Source of the DNA: an uncultured Endomicrobiia bacterium
GTDB lineage: Bacteria; Elusimicrobiota; Endomicrobiia; DTEH01
Assembly: GCA_937936785.1 (NCBI GenBank)
Contig: CALDDQ010000012.1
Location: 1 to 64,000, forward strand
Reading direction: 5' to 3'
Length of the DNA: 64,000 bases
How positions within the stretch are numbered: position 1 is the stretch's first letter; every line of letters starts with the position of its first letter. Under the pieces are notes generated by a model. That model did not search any database, had not been told where the DNA came from, and saw nothing but the letters and a program-made list of their open reading frames with translations. This document shows, piece by piece, positions 17,228 to 28,746 of the stretch. The translations under genes and the position numbers were made by a program.

Positions 17228-18145
17228 TTATAAAACCATATTAATAGAAATTAAATGAACAATTCCAAGGTCTGATTTTGGAGAAACAGAATAATCAAAT
17301 CCAATTTTTTTGTATCTTATCCCAAAACCAACATTTATCCCTGATATAAAATCTAAATTGTTATTAGAAAGTAAGTATTTATATCCTACCCGTGTTAAAA
17401 AGTATTTTCCTAACAAATATTCTGCACCGATACCCAAAGATACAGTGCCGTCAATGATACCATAATTTAAATCACTTGATATAAATAATTTATCTTGCAA
17501 AAATTTTTTTGCTAATCCACAACGAAACAGCATCGGCAAAGAATCAGGGTTTTGGATACCAAATTGTATCCCTAAATTTTGTAAAGAAACTCCTAGAAGA
17601 ATTTTATTTGTTGAAAATTCATAAATACTACCAATGTCTATAGCAACACCTTGTGTTTGTTGGATATCCAATTTTTCTGTTATATATTTTATTGTGCTTC
17701 CAAATAAAATTTTTTCATTAACTTTTTTTGCCCAAGAAACTTGAAAGTTTCCCATCCAGACACTGGCAGACTGATAAGATTCATCATTTTCTGTGATTCT
17801 TTTTTCATATGGAACCGCGACATAATTTATTCCTATTCCAACCGGTCCAATGATTGTTTTAGGATATACAAAGTTTAAGTTGGATTTTGTTATACTTTCA
17901 AACCAGAGTATATGTTCTGCAGATATTTCAGGTTCTTTTATTTTTATAATACCGGAAGGATTGTAAAAAATTGAACTAACATCATCTGATACAGCAACAA
18001 AATTTTCGCCCATTCCCTGTGCTCTAACACCAGTAGGCATCTTCAAAAATACAAAACCTACGGTCCCGCTATTATTAGTTATATTTGCTGTGATTGCAAA
18101 ATCTGTTATTAAAAATAAAAATAAAAAAACTAATTTTGATTTCAT
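17228..18145 (-). CDS. PorV/PorQ-like outer-membrane beta-barrel protein
   Basis: A signal peptide (KLVFLFLFLITDFAITA) is followed by GTVGFVFLKMPTGVRAQGMGENFVAVSDDVSSIFYNPSG, the classic start of the PorV/PorQ and FadL-like family. Alternating beta-strand segments continue to the end. The track starts at 18163, but its codons RR are AGGAGG, an ideal ribosome site nine bases before the ATG at 18145. The gene follows the secreted BNR-repeat protein directly. In Bacteroidota PorV shuttles T9SS cargo; a partner or carrier role here is inference. Confidence 0.8.
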   Translation of the reverse strand: MKSKLVFLFLFLITDFAITANITNNSGTVGFVFLKMPTGVRAQGMGENFVAVSDDVSSIFYNPSGIIKIKEPEISAEHILWFESITKSNLNFVYPKTIIGPVGIGINYVAVPYEKRITENDESYQSASVWMGNFQVSWAKKVNEKILFGSTIKYITEKLDIQQTQGVAIDIGSIYEFSTNKILLGVSLQNLGIQFGIQNPDSLPMLFRCGLAKKFLQDKLFISSDLNYGIIDGTVSLGIGAEYLLGKYFLTRVGYKYLLSNNNLDFISGINVGFGIRYKKIGFDYSVSPKSDLGIVHLISINMVL

Positions 18146-18159
18146 TTTTATATTCCTCC

Positions 18160-20790
18160 TCATTTAATCATTATTATTTTTGTTTTTGTTATACCAAGAT
18201 TTGATTTAAACAGAACTATGTAAATTCCACGAGAACAAGTTTTACCAGCATGATTTTTCCCATCCCATTCATAATAATAACCGAAACCGCCTTGCAATGT
18301 TGTTTTATCTTCAGGAAATTCATAAATTAGTTCTCCAGAAAGACTATATATTGAAATTTTAAGCCAATTAACTTCTTTACCTTGTGGCACAAGATATTTA
18401 ATAGTAACTTTTTGTCCTTTGCTTAAATCAAACGGATTAGGATAACCATATACTCTTGGTGTATCAAGTTGAATATTTAGTTGGGAAGGCAACCGTGTAA
18501 GTTTATAAAGTCCCGTGGATGTGCCTGTATATAAAGAACCAAGAATGAGGCATTTGGTAGTTCCTATTTCTTTTGTTTTAGCAAGCCATTTTACTTCGTT
18601 AGTGTTGTCTATTAAAGCAAAAATACCGTCAGAAGTTGTCCAGTAGACAATTCCAGAAGAGTATTTTATGTCATAAATTCCATGCATCCAACCTGGTTGG
18701 AATTCTCCCGGTTCAATCGGATAAGTTATATTAAAAATTCCCCAATCTTTACCACCATTGTATGAAACTTTAAAACTTCCATAGATATCTGTTGTTCCCA
18801 TTGGGTCAGAAGTTTTTGTTATAATTGAACCAACCATTTTTTGTGGGTCATCAGGGTTGATAGCAACTTTTGTTGTGAAATCGCCAGTTGCTTCACTAAT
18901 TATATCTTCAACTGCAACAGTCCCATCATCATTATCAGTAATTTTCTTAAATCCGCCAAAGGTATAGGTTCTTTCTTCCCAATAAGAAATTTCCCCCAGT
19001 CCAATATATAAAACATTTTGTTGTTTTGGATCTAATGTCAATAATTGTACAGACATTGACTTAAAGTTAATTGGTGCCCAGGTTTTTCCCCAGTCAGTTG
19101 TTTTATAGATATAGTTTCTATCTGTCTTATATCCAGGAATTTCACCCGGATTAGGTTCTCTAAAAGCGATATAACCAACTCCAGAATTATCACTTCTAAA
19201 AACAATTGATTTAGCAACTGGAAGACTTGAACCTAAAACCAATGACCACGAAGAACCACCGTTTTCACTTCTATAAACATAACCATCAGCAGAAACAATA
19301 ACTACATTTTCTTTTGGAGAAACCGCTGTTCCTTCATCAAATTCAAGAGCATTCCCTTGTGTAGTAACTGTGCTAAAAACTTCAGTCCAGTTAGTTCCAT
19401 CAACACTTTTATAAACAGCCATCTTGCTTAACACATACAGAGTTCCATCTGGACTTTTGCAACCGTCATACACAATAAGAGCATTCATCCCATTGTTTGT
19501 AGGAGACCAGGTTTTGCCACTGTCAGTACTCATTATAACTCCATATCTTGACTGGTCTGCAATAAACATTTTATTAGGATTTTGAGGGGCTATTACAAAA
19601 TCATTTGCTTGAATTTGGTTACTTCCATCCAGAAAACCCGTTGACCAATCAAAAAATTCACCAAAACCACTTGTTGCCGAAAAAGTTGAAATAAGAACTT
19701 TTCTTTTTTGCGGGTCATAAAAATAAATTTTTTGTCCATCTGGCGAGACAGCCATAGCAAAGCCAACATCTACAACAACTGAAGTTGATATTTTAGTAAA
19801 TTTTATTCCTTTATTCCACCAATCGTCGACAAAAGCCGCAGGGGTATAATATGTTTTATTATTCTCGCCCCATTCACTTTCCTGTGTTGAAGTTGCAACA
19901 TATATTGCGTAATATTTACTATCGGTAAATGTGGAATAAGTTACACAAGCAAATGCTACTGTGTTACTACCAGATGAAATACTCCAGGGAGCCGGTTTAG
20001 AAAACTGATACCCAAAAGGACTTGTCTGAAAACTTGCAGTAGCAATTGCAACATAAGAAAATGTTTTAACATCATCTGTGCTTACAAAAATATTGCCAAA
20101 CAATGCTTCTCCTAATTGAATCTGCCTATTCCCTAACCAAAACCCTTTTTGTTTACCTATTGGTGGAGTCATGTCAACTGCTGTAACAAACAAATTGTTG
20201 TTATTATCAAGTGCCATATCAATACCCGGTTTGTTATCAAAACCGCTATGGGTTGCATCCCTTGAAAGTGTCGTCCATGTTATTCCTTTATCTGTTGATT
20301 TACAAATAGAAGGAGACTGAGGACCACTATGTGCTAAAAGATAAAATTCATCAGGATTTTTTTTAGAATTTAAAATTTTTGTAAATTCGCCAACACCCAT
20401 AGGGATTGGTGTCCAGGATTCACCATAATTTTCTGAACGATATAATCCGGTATAAAAACCTGCATAAGGTGATGCTGGTTTTATTGCTGCAGCAATAATT
20501 ATATTTGGTTGTTGAGAATGAACCGCAAAAACATTTGTTCCTGCATTTGCTGTTTTAAAAAAATTTGTTTCGGTCCAGGTTTGTCCTCCGTCTTTAGATA
20601 CCCAGAGCCCGCCTTCCTGTGAACCAGCATAGATTATATTTTGATTACTGGCACAGATGTCAATATAATGAATCTCTCCTCCTTTTATATTGACTTTGGT
20701 GAAAAAATCTTCTGTTGCAGAGTATACTTTTGTGTTGAGATTTAATAAAAAAAATAGTGAAGATATTAGATAAAGAAATGTTTTTTTCAT
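18160..20790 (-). CDS. Secreted sortilin/BNR-repeat protein with FlgD-like (T9SS-like) C-terminal domain
   Basis: A signal peptide (FLYLISSLFFLLNLNTKVYS) precedes a long beta-propeller region with many Asp-box-like repeats: SKDGGQTWTETN, SENYGESWTPI, STDKGITWTTL, STDSGKTWSPT, SENGGSSWSLV, TTDWGKTWAPI. These resemble VPS10/BNR or exo-sialidase-type propellers. The last 80 residues (YPNPFDLSKGQKVTIKYLVPQ ... LKISIYSLSGELIYEF ... GIYIVLFKSNLGITKTKIIMIK) are a FlgD-Ig/T9SS type A-like sorting domain. I see no sialidase catalytic set, so binding rather than hydrolysis is likely. AGGAGG precedes the start; the stop overlaps the PorV-like gene's leader. Confidence 0.8.
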   Translation of the reverse strand: MKKTFLYLISSLFFLLNLNTKVYSATEDFFTKVNIKGGEIHYIDICASNQNIIYAGSQEGGLWVSKDGGQTWTETNFFKTANAGTNVFAVHSQQPNIIIAAAIKPASPYAGFYTGLYRSENYGESWTPIPMGVGEFTKILNSKKNPDEFYLLAHSGPQSPSICKSTDKGITWTTLSRDATHSGFDNKPGIDMALDNNNNLFVTAVDMTPPIGKQKGFWLGNRQIQLGEALFGNIFVSTDDVKTFSYVAIATASFQTSPFGYQFSKPAPWSISSGSNTVAFACVTYSTFTDSKYYAIYVATSTQESEWGENNKTYYTPAAFVDDWWNKGIKFTKISTSVVVDVGFAMAVSPDGQKIYFYDPQKRKVLISTFSATSGFGEFFDWSTGFLDGSNQIQANDFVIAPQNPNKMFIADQSRYGVIMSTDSGKTWSPTNNGMNALIVYDGCKSPDGTLYVLSKMAVYKSVDGTNWTEVFSTVTTQGNALEFDEGTAVSPKENVVIVSADGYVYRSENGGSSWSLVLGSSLPVAKSIVFRSDNSGVGYIAFREPNPGEIPGYKTDRNYIYKTTDWGKTWAPINFKSMSVQLLTLDPKQQNVLYIGLGEISYWEERTYTFGGFKKITDNDDGTVAVEDIISEATGDFTTKVAINPDDPQKMVGSIITKTSDPMGTTDIYGSFKVSYNGGKDWGIFNITYPIEPGEFQPGWMHGIYDIKYSSGIVYWTTSDGIFALIDNTNEVKWLAKTKEIGTTKCLILGSLYTGTSTGLYKLTRLPSQLNIQLDTPRVYGYPNPFDLSKGQKVTIKYLVPQGKEVNWLKISIYSLSGELIYEFPEDKTTLQGGFGYYYEWDGKNHAGKTCSRGIYIVLFKSNLGITKTKIIMIK

Positions 20791-21082
20791 ACTCGCCTCC
20801 TTTTCAAATTTTTTATTTCAATACTTCTTGCAGATATATAAAATTGCTTTATATAAAATCAATAGTTTTATAAAGAAAGGTTATAGTAAAATATTTTTCA
20901 TATAATTTTTTAATAACATGTTTAAATTTAAACACCAATTAACAGTGTCAACGAATCAACAATAAATAGGTTTTGTATTTGTATTTGGTTAAAAATTTTT
21001 GGCAGTAGAAATTTTGTTACAATAATAGACAATGTGGTTTGTTTTTAAATGTTTTAGATACGTAAATTTTTTTTGTTCACTA
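20791..21082. other. Intergenic region, about 290 nt, divergent control region
   Basis: Lies between the divergent BNR-protein and Rrf2 genes. No coding frame is evident. It holds a perfect 14-bp palindrome GTTTAAATTTAAAC (20930-20943), possibly an operator but easily formed in AT-rich DNA. I see no riboswitch-like structure. Confidence 0.4.
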
Positions 21083-21111
21083 TTGACAAATAAATCCTAA
21101 TTTAATATTTC
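21083..21111 (+). promoter_or_regulatory. Promoter of the Rrf2-cysK-met operon
   Basis: TTGACA (21083-21088), 17-nt spacer, TATTTC (21106-21111). The first 12 nt, TTGACAAATAAA, are identical to those of the second Rrf2 gene's promoter. The leader to the ATG at 21193 would be about 75 nt. Confidence 0.45.
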
Positions 21112-21192
21112 AAAACTAAATTGATAGACAATATATAGAATTGTGGATATAAAATTTTGTTACATGGATTCAACTTTTTAGCAATCGTAATA

Positions 21193-21633
21193 ATGAAAAT
21201 ATCATTTAAAGGTGATTATGCACTAAAAATAATTTTGGATTTGTCAATAAATTTTGGTAACAAGATTCAAATAAAAGATATTTCTAAAAGGCAGGATATT
21301 CCATTAAAATTTTTGCAACAATTAGTTTTACAGTTGCGCAGTGCAGGGTATGTTAAAACAAGAACCGGTCCACAAGGTGGAATAATGTTAGCAAAAAACC
21401 CTAAAGACATTACTGTTGGAGAAATTATCAGGCTAATAGAAGGCACAACTTCGCCAATAGCGTGTGTAAACAATATTTCACATACAGTTTGTGGCTATGA
21501 ATCCAGGTGTGTGTTTTTACCAATGTGGGTTGAAATAAGAGATAGGATTAACAATGTTGTTGATAACACAACATTTGAAGATATGGTTAACAGATCAAAA
21601 GATTTAGAAAATGTTTCAAACTATATGATATAG
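21193..21633 (+). CDS. Rrf2-family transcriptional regulator (cysteine-metabolism type)
   Basis: Winged helix KISFKGDYALKIILDLSI ... DISKRQDIPLKFLQQLVLQLRSAGYVKTRTGPQGGIMLAKNPKDITVGEIIRLIEG is characteristic of Rrf2. Three cysteines (CVNNISHTVCGYESRC) sit where IscR/NsrR bind an iron-sulfur cluster, although the C-x8-C-x5-C spacing differs from IscR. The track starts at a TTG (21157); the ATG at 21193 opens the conserved domain. cysK follows 12 nt later, so a CymR-like role in cysteine supply or cluster status is likely but inferred. Confidence 0.87.
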   Translation: MKISFKGDYALKIILDLSINFGNKIQIKDISKRQDIPLKFLQQLVLQLRSAGYVKTRTGPQGGIMLAKNPKDITVGEIIRLIEGTTSPIACVNNISHTVCGYESRCVFLPMWVEIRDRINNVVDNTTFEDMVNRSKDLENVSNYMI

Positions 21634-21645
21634 GAGAAAAAAACA

Positions 21646-22578
21646 ATGAAGGTAGCAGAAAATATTTTAGAACTAATTGGCAACACACCACTTGTAAAAA
21701 TAAACCGTCTTGGAGAAAATTTGGAAGCAAAAATTTTTGCTAAATTAGAATATTTTAATCCCGGTGGTAGTGTTAAAGATAGGATAGGTCTTAGTATGAT
21801 AGAAACAGCAGAAAAACAAGGGCTGATAAACAAAGATACCATAATTGTAGAACCTACTAGTGGTAATACAGGTATAGCATTAGCTTTTATATGTGCAACA
21901 AAAGGTTATAGACTTATTCTTACAATGCCGGACACAATGAGTTTAGAACGTAGGGCAATATTGAGAATTTTTGGTGCGGAGATAATTTTAACTGATGGTG
22001 CAAAAGGTATGACTGGTGCAGTACAAAAAGCTGAAGAAATTGCAAGTTCTAACGCGAACGTTTTTATGCCGCAACAGTTTAAGAATCCAGCTAATCCAGC
22101 AATACATAAAAGAACTACAGCAACAGAGATTTGGGATGATACAGAAGGTAAAGTTGACATTTTTGTTTCCGGTGTAGGAACAGGTGGGACCTTGACAGGA
22201 GTTGGTGAGGTGCTAAAACAGTTAAAACCTGGTCTAAAAATTGTCGCTGTTGAACCGTTAGATTCTCCAGTAATTTCAGGTGGTAAGCCAGGACCACATA
22301 AGATTCAAGGAATAGGAGCAGGTTTTATCCCCGAAGTGCTTAATAAAAGTTTGATAGATGAGATAATAAAAGTTTCCAATGATGATGCAGGGGAGATGTC
22401 AAAAAAAATTGCAAAAAACGAAGGAATATTAGTAGGCATATCTTCAGGAGCAGCAATGTATGCTGCAATAGAAGTGGCTAAAAGAAAGGAAAATGCAGGA
22501 AAAAATATTGTAGTAGTTTTACCAGATACAGGTGAAAGATATTTGTCAACATGGTTGTTTCAAGAATATTTGGTATAG
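21646..22578 (+). CDS. cysK: Cysteine synthase (O-acetylserine sulfhydrylase)
   Basis: PLP enzyme making cysteine from O-acetylserine and sulfide. [11 protein letters not shown] holds the PLP lysine (Lys44), [12 protein letters not shown] binds substrate, [14 protein letters not shown] binds the phosphate, and SSGAAMYAA lies near the end. 310 residues, full length. Start after GGAG. It forms an operon with the Rrf2 regulator and the methionine genes. No serine acetyltransferase (cysE) is in the window. Confidence 0.95.
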   Translation: MKVAENILELIGNTPLVKINRLGENLEAKIFAKLEYFNPGGSVKDRIGLSMIETAEKQGLINKDTIIVEPTSGNTGIALAFICATKGYRLILTMPDTMSLERRAILRIFGAEIILTDGAKGMTGAVQKAEEIASSNANVFMPQQFKNPANPAIHKRTTATEIWDDTEGKVDIFVSGVGTGGTLTGVGEVLKQLKPGLKIVAVEPLDSPVISGGKPGPHKIQGIGAGFIPEVLNKSLIDEIIKVSNDDAGEMSKKIAKNEGILVGISSGAAMYAAIEVAKRKENAGKNIVVVLPDTGERYLSTWLFQEYLV

Positions 22579-22610
22579 CATAATTTTTGGCAATTTTAAA
22601 ATAGATGTAA

Positions 22611-23927
<1,317 letters not shown>

Positions 23928-23949
23928 ATTTTTCTGGAGAATAGATTTG

Positions 23950-25110
23950 ATGAATTCAACAAAAAATTTTGTTCAAAATGAAAATTTGTCTGTTGGTTAT
24001 GTTGAAACACAATACTATACTTTTGCAAAACCACCAAATGAACTTAAATTGGACAGTGGGGAAAAGTTAGGACCAATAACATTAGCATATGAAACTTATG
24101 GTAAATTGAATAAAAACAAAACTAATGCAATTTTACTTTGTCATGCGTTTTCGGGAGATGCACACGTGGCTGGAATTAATAAAGATGATGGTAGTATTGG
24201 TTGGTGGGATGCTATGGTTGGACCAAAGAAAGCGTTTGATACAGAAAAATTTTTTGTTATATGTTCAAACATAATTGGAGGTTGTAAAGGGTCAACAGGA
24301 CCAAGTTCTTTAAATCCGAAAACAAAAAAACCTTACGCGTTAGATTTTCCAGTGATTACAGTAAAAGATATCGTTAATGCACAAAAATGTTTGATAGATT
24401 ATTTAGAGATTGAAAAATTATTTAGTATTGCGGGCGGTTCTATGGGTGGTATGCAAGCGTTACAGTGGGTGGTTTCGTATCCTGACATGGTTCGTTCTGT
24501 GATACCAATTGCTACGACATTAAAACATTCTCCACAACAGATTGCGTTTAACGAAGTTGGTCGTCAGGCTATAATGTCAGACCATAACTGGAACAACGGA
24601 GATTATTATGGGAAAACGATACCTTCAAAAGGATTAGCTTTAGCAAGAATGATAGGACATATAACTTACATGAGTGACATTTCAATGAAAGAAAAGTTTG
24701 GTCGTAAGATTAAAGAAAAAAAACAGGTGTTTAAGTTTGAACCAGATTTTGAAGTAGAAGGATATTTACGTTACCGAGGGGATAGTTTTGTTAAAAGGTT
24801 TGATGCAAATTCATACCTTTATATAACCAAAGCAATGGATTATTTTGACCTGTTAGGAGAAAAAAAGTTGAACGAAGTTTTTAAAAATATAAAAACGAAG
24901 TTTCTTGTAATAGCATTTAAATCTGACTGGTTATATCCACTATATCAGTCACATGAAATTGTAAAGGCGTGTAAGATGGCAGATGTAGATACAACTTTTT
25001 GTGAGATAGAATCTACTTATGGTCACGATGCTTTTTTATTAGAAGTTGAAGAAGAAACACATTTGATAAAACATTTTTTAAATAAAATTTATTCAGAGAT
25101 TGAGGAATGA
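23950..25110 (+). CDS. metX: Homoserine O-acetyltransferase
   Basis: An alpha/beta hydrolase fold acyltransferase: [13 protein letters not shown], oxyanion region [14 protein letters not shown], nucleophile Ser in [14 protein letters not shown], catalytic Asp in FKSDWLYP, and catalytic His in [11 protein letters not shown]. It makes O-acetylhomoserine (or O-succinylhomoserine; specificity is not certain by eye). The TTG start in the track is one codon upstream of the ATG preferred here, which follows GGAG. It overlaps metW by ATGA. Confidence 0.93.
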   Translation: MNSTKNFVQNENLSVGYVETQYYTFAKPPNELKLDSGEKLGPITLAYETYGKLNKNKTNAILLCHAFSGDAHVAGINKDDGSIGWWDAMVGPKKAFDTEKFFVICSNIIGGCKGSTGPSSLNPKTKKPYALDFPVITVKDIVNAQKCLIDYLEIEKLFSIAGGSMGGMQALQWVVSYPDMVRSVIPIATTLKHSPQQIAFNEVGRQAIMSDHNWNNGDYYGKTIPSKGLALARMIGHITYMSDISMKEKFGRKIKEKKQVFKFEPDFEVEGYLRYRGDSFVKRFDANSYLYITKAMDYFDLLGEKKLNEVFKNIKTKFLVIAFKSDWLYPLYQSHEIVKACKMADVDTTFCEIESTYGHDAFLLEVEEETHLIKHFLNKIYSEIEE

Positions 25111-25712
25111 AATTTTTTATGGAAGATAAAAATATTAGATTAGACTACAAAATTATTATAGATATAATAAAACCGGATTCTAATGTATTAGATTTAGGTT
25201 GTGCTTCAGGAGAGTTGTTGTTGTTGATTAAAGAAATAAAAAATGTTCGTGGGCAGGGTGTTGAGATTGATGATAAAGAAGTTTTTAGTTGTGTAGAGAA
25301 AGGGTTAAGTGTATTTCATGGTGATCTTGATAGTGGGTTAAAAGATTATTCAGATAAATCTTTTGATTATATAATATTAAACCAAACTATACAGCAGCTA
25401 AGAAATCCACATATGGTTTTAGAAGATGCATTACGAGTTGGAAAAAAAGTTATAGTTGGCATACCGAATTTTGCTTATTACAAAGCACGAATACAAATTT
25501 TTTTTAATGGCAGAGTTCCTGTTACTCCAGCATTGCCTTATGAATGGTATAATACACCAAATCTTCATTTTTTAAGCTTGAAAGATTTTTTAGAATATTG
25601 TAAAAAGAATAAAATTGTTGTTGAAAAAGAATTTTATATTAGAAAAGACAAGATTGTTTGTTGTTTACCAAATTTTTTTGCAGAAATAGGAATTTTTTTA
25701 ATAAGAAAATAA
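25107..25712 (+). CDS. metW: Methionine biosynthesis protein MetW
   Basis: A small Rossmann methyltransferase-like protein: [66 protein letters not shown], and the MetW-specific tail [30 protein letters not shown]. MetW is regularly paired with metX and is thought to support homoserine acetylation; its biochemical role is not settled. It overlaps metX by 4 nt, so the two are translationally coupled. 201 residues, full length. Confidence 0.93.
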   Translation: MKFFMEDKNIRLDYKIIIDIIKPDSNVLDLGCASGELLLLIKEIKNVRGQGVEIDDKEVFSCVEKGLSVFHGDLDSGLKDYSDKSFDYIILNQTIQQLRNPHMVLEDALRVGKKVIVGIPNFAYYKARIQIFFNGRVPVTPALPYEWYNTPNLHFLSLKDFLEYCKKNKIVVEKEFYIRKDKIVCCLPNFFAEIGIFLIRK

Positions 25713-25718
25713 ATAAAA

Positions 25719-27410
25719 ATGAAACAGGAAATTAAAAAAGTGCGTTCTATATTAATCTGTGGCCAGGCAGGACAAGGAATACAAACTATAGGATATATTT
25801 TGGCAAAAATTTTAGTTGGTCATGGATATTATGTTTTTGCGTGGCAAGATTTTCAATCACGGATTCGTGGTGGTGAATCATCTTTTAGGATCGTTTTTGA
25901 CAGTGAGCCAGTAGCTTCTTTGCCACAAAAGTATGATATTATAGTCTCATTAGATGAAAAAAATACAAAACATTATAGGAATTTATTATCTGACGATGGT
26001 GTTTTAATATCAGATACCATAGATGATGAAAGTATTTTGTTTGTTCCATTTCAAACAATTGCACAGGATGTTGCCGGAGAAAAAATTTACTCTAATTCTG
26101 TTGCTGTTGGTTCTGTATGTAAAATTGTTGGTTTGGAATATAAAATTTTAGAAAAAGTTTTTAAGGATTACTTTAGTGAAAAAGGGGATGTTGTGTTACA
26201 GAAAAATTTGTCTGTTGTCAAGAAAACTTATGAAACTGTTTCATCCATAGAAAAAATAAAACGTGATAAAATTGAAAAAAAATTAGTTTCAAGAATTTTA
26301 ATTACTGGTAACGAATCGTTATCTTTAGGGGCGATTGCTGCCGGGTGTAAGTTTATGTCGGCATACCCAATGACACCTTCGACTGGAATAATAACATATC
26401 TGTCTGAAACATCTCATAAAACAGGTATTTTAACAGAACAAGTTGAAGATGAAATTTCTGCAATAAACATGGCAATTGGAGCAAGTTATGCTGGGGTTCG
26501 TTCTTTAACAGCAAGTAGTGGTGGTGGGTTTTGTTTAATGGTTGAAGGGTTGTCGTTAGCTGCTATGACAGAAACACCTATAGTTATAATATTAGGTCAA
26601 AGACCGGGTCCTGCTACCGGTTTGCCAACAAGAACAGAACAAGGAGAGTTAAATTTTGTTTTAAATGCAGGGCATGGAGAATTTCCAAGGTTTGTTTTTG
26701 CACCTTCTGATGCAGAATCTGCTTTTTATACAACAATAAAAGCGGTAGAACTTAGCCAAAAGTTTAGAGTTCCTTCAATAATTTTAACAGACCAATACTT
26801 GGCTGATTCCTACTGGACAGTAGAAGAGTTTTTTTTAGACAAAATATCTCTTAATTATTATTTTGCAAAAGAAGAAGATATAGGAGAAGAGTTTTATACT
26901 CATAAAATTACAACAACAGGAGTTTCTCCAAGATTAATTCCTGGCCGAACAAAACATTTGGTTATAACAGATTCAGACGAACATGATGAAAGAGGTAATA
27001 TTACAGAAGATAATGAAATAAGAAAACGTATGGTAGAAAAAAGATGGGCTAAGTTACATTTTATGGAACAAGAAATTGTTGCAAATGAAATTTTTTTAAG
27101 TTTAGATACAGAAATTGTTTTGATAACTTGGGGAACAAATAAATGGGTTGTTACAAAGGTTGCCAGATTATTAAATCAAAAAGGAATAAAAGCTGGAGTT
27201 GTAAGTTATACAGATCTTTGGCCGTTGAAAATTTCTCCGAAATTGATGAGTTTTAACAAAAAAAAGATTGTTGTTGAAAATAATTTTACAGGACAGTTTG
27301 CTAATCTGTTAGAGTCTAAAGGACTAAAAGTTGATAGAAAAATTTTAAAGTATAATGGTTTACCATTTTCAGAAGATGAACTTTTATCTGAAATAGAAAA
27401 AAATTTATGA
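25719..27410 (+). CDS. korA: 2-oxoacid:ferredoxin oxidoreductase, fused gamma-alpha subunit
   Basis: Residues 1-185 form the gamma domain (ICGQAGQGIQTIGYILAKIL ... QSRIRGGESSFRIVFDS). The rest is the alpha pyrimidine-binding domain (MSAYPMTPSTGIITYLSE, EQVEDEISAINMAIGASYAGVRSLTASSGGGF, GPATGLPTRTEQGEL) and the domain II tail. This gamma-alpha fusion is the common Kor-type layout for 2-oxoglutarate or related 2-oxoacids; substrate is not proven. CoA-dependent oxidative decarboxylation would reduce ferredoxin. It overlaps korB by 4 nt. Its place behind metW and before DsrE/TusA genes is unusual. Confidence 0.9.
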   Translation: MKQEIKKVRSILICGQAGQGIQTIGYILAKILVGHGYYVFAWQDFQSRIRGGESSFRIVFDSEPVASLPQKYDIIVSLDEKNTKHYRNLLSDDGVLISDTIDDESILFVPFQTIAQDVAGEKIYSNSVAVGSVCKIVGLEYKILEKVFKDYFSEKGDVVLQKNLSVVKKTYETVSSIEKIKRDKIEKKLVSRILITGNESLSLGAIAAGCKFMSAYPMTPSTGIITYLSETSHKTGILTEQVEDEISAINMAIGASYAGVRSLTASSGGGFCLMVEGLSLAAMTETPIVIILGQRPGPATGLPTRTEQGELNFVLNAGHGEFPRFVFAPSDAESAFYTTIKAVELSQKFRVPSIILTDQYLADSYWTVEEFFLDKISLNYYFAKEEDIGEEFYTHKITTTGVSPRLIPGRTKHLVITDSDEHDERGNITEDNEIRKRMVEKRWAKLHFMEQEIVANEIFLSLDTEIVLITWGTNKWVVTKVARLLNQKGIKAGVVSYTDLWPLKISPKLMSFNKKKIVVENNFTGQFANLLESKGLKVDRKILKYNGLPFSEDELLSEIEKNL

Positions 27411-28243
27411 AAGAAAGTTTTGATAACAAAATAAAACCAGCATGGTGTAATGGATGCACAAATTTTGGTATTTTAACTGCAGTGAAAAAAGCTTTTATTA
27501 AACTTGACCTGCCAGCAAATAAGATAGTTTTAGTATCAGGCATAGGACAAGCTGCAAAATTGCCACATTATTTAAATTGTAATGTTTTTAATGGTTTGCA
27601 TGGTCGTGCGTTACCAGTAGCAACAGGAATAAAAGCTGTTAATCCACAACTTACAGTTGTAACTACTTGTGGTGATGGTGATTTTTATGGTGAAGGCGGA
27701 AACCATTTTTTACATACAATTCGTCGTAACACAAACATAACTTCTTTAGTGCACAACAACCAGGTTTATGCACTAACTAAAGGACAAGCTTCGCCAACAA
27801 CAGAGTTGGGCACTAAAACAAGGTTGCAATTTGACGGAGTAAAAGAAGAACCGTTAAATCCGTTATTGTTAGCAATAACAATGAATTGTAGTTTTGTAGC
27901 ACGTGGTTTTGCAGGAAATATTGAACATTTATCAGATTTAATTGTAGAAGCAATAAATCATAAAGGTTTCTCGTTAATAGATATAATTCAACCTTGTATA
28001 ACTTTTGGTATACGTCAAGTGCCATATTTTAAAGAAAAGATTTATTATTTAGACAAAAGTTATGATCCGACAGATAAATATGAAGCTATAAAAAAAGCTC
28101 AAGAATGGGAACAAAAAATTCCTATTGGTGTATTGTTCAAAATCAATAAAAAAAACATTTTTCCTGAAAAGGAAAAAAATTTGATTGACGAAAATTTGTT
28201 TAATAAAGATGTTGTTGAAGAGTTGATTAATACTTTTAAATAA
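27407..28243 (+). CDS. korB: 2-oxoacid:ferredoxin oxidoreductase beta subunit
   Basis: TPP-binding subunit: WCNGCTNFGIL (first cluster cysteines), SGIGQAAKLPHY, GLHGRALPVATGIKAVNPQLTV, TPP/Mg motif CGDGDFYGEGGNHFLHTIRRN, and HNNQVYALTKGQASPTTELG. IIQPCITF supplies a further cysteine. 278 residues is normal for KorB without a separate ferredoxin domain. It forms the enzyme with the fused subunit upstream, sharing ATGA. Confidence 0.92.
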   Translation: MKESFDNKIKPAWCNGCTNFGILTAVKKAFIKLDLPANKIVLVSGIGQAAKLPHYLNCNVFNGLHGRALPVATGIKAVNPQLTVVTTCGDGDFYGEGGNHFLHTIRRNTNITSLVHNNQVYALTKGQASPTTELGTKTRLQFDGVKEEPLNPLLLAITMNCSFVARGFAGNIEHLSDLIVEAINHKGFSLIDIIQPCITFGIRQVPYFKEKIYYLDKSYDPTDKYEAIKKAQEWEQKIPIGVLFKINKKNIFPEKEKNLIDENLFNKDVVEELINTFK

Positions 28244-28248
28244 AAATT

Positions 28249-28722
28249 ATGAAAGATAAAATGACAATAATATTTTTTAGTGGAACTTTGGACAAAGCTA
28301 TGGCAACATTAATTTTAGCAACTACAGCAGCTTCTATGGGTATGGAAGTATCAATATTTTTTACTTTTTGGGGATTAAATTTCTTAAAGAAAAAACGTAG
28401 TTATAAGAAAAAAGTTTTTATGCAAAAAATGTTAGAGTTTATGTCTTCAAAAGGTAAAAACGATTTGCCTTTGACCAATATGAACATGTTTGGTTTAGGA
28501 CCGTGGATGATGAAGAAACTTATGAAAAAGAAAAAAGCTGCTTCTATAGAAGAATTATTTTTGTTAGCAAAACAGTTCAATGTAAAATTATTTGCATGTT
28601 CTACATCTTGTAGTGTTATGGGTGTTGAGAAAGAAAATATGATTGATGAAGTTACAGACATTGTCGGAGCAGCAACATTCTTGGCAGAGGCTAAAGAGGC
28701 AAAAATTAATTTGTTTATATAA
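28249..28722 (+). CDS. DsrE/DsrF-like family protein
   Basis: The sequence IIFFSGTLDKAMATLILATTAASMGMEVSIFFTFWGLNFLKK, the basic middle part with repeated MKK, and KLFACSTSCSVMGVEKENM ... EVTDIVGAATFLAEAKEA match the DsrE/DsrF/DrsH-like family often annotated as a peroxiredoxin-like protein. The two cysteines in CSTSC would carry sulfur. Such proteins pass persulfide sulfur together with TusA, which is the next gene. The start lacks a ribosome site and lies 5 nt after korB, so it depends on operon coupling. Confidence 0.85.
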   Translation: MKDKMTIIFFSGTLDKAMATLILATTAASMGMEVSIFFTFWGLNFLKKKRSYKKKVFMQKMLEFMSSKGKNDLPLTNMNMFGLGPWMMKKLMKKKKAASIEELFLLAKQFNVKLFACSTSCSVMGVEKENMIDEVTDIVGAATFLAEAKEAKINLFI

Positions 28723-28746
28723 AAAATTTTATTTTTTAATAATTAA

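Noticed and set aside
20930-20943. Perfect palindrome GTTTAAATTTAAAC as a regulator binding site.
   Set aside because: In DNA this AT-rich such palindromes arise easily, and I found no second copy at a related promoter. Mentioned only within the intergenic entry.
20791-21192. SAM or other sulfur riboswitch ahead of the cysK-met operon.
   Set aside because: The leader is AT-rich with none of the conserved stem or loop sequences of SAM riboswitches; the Rrf2 gene is the more likely control.
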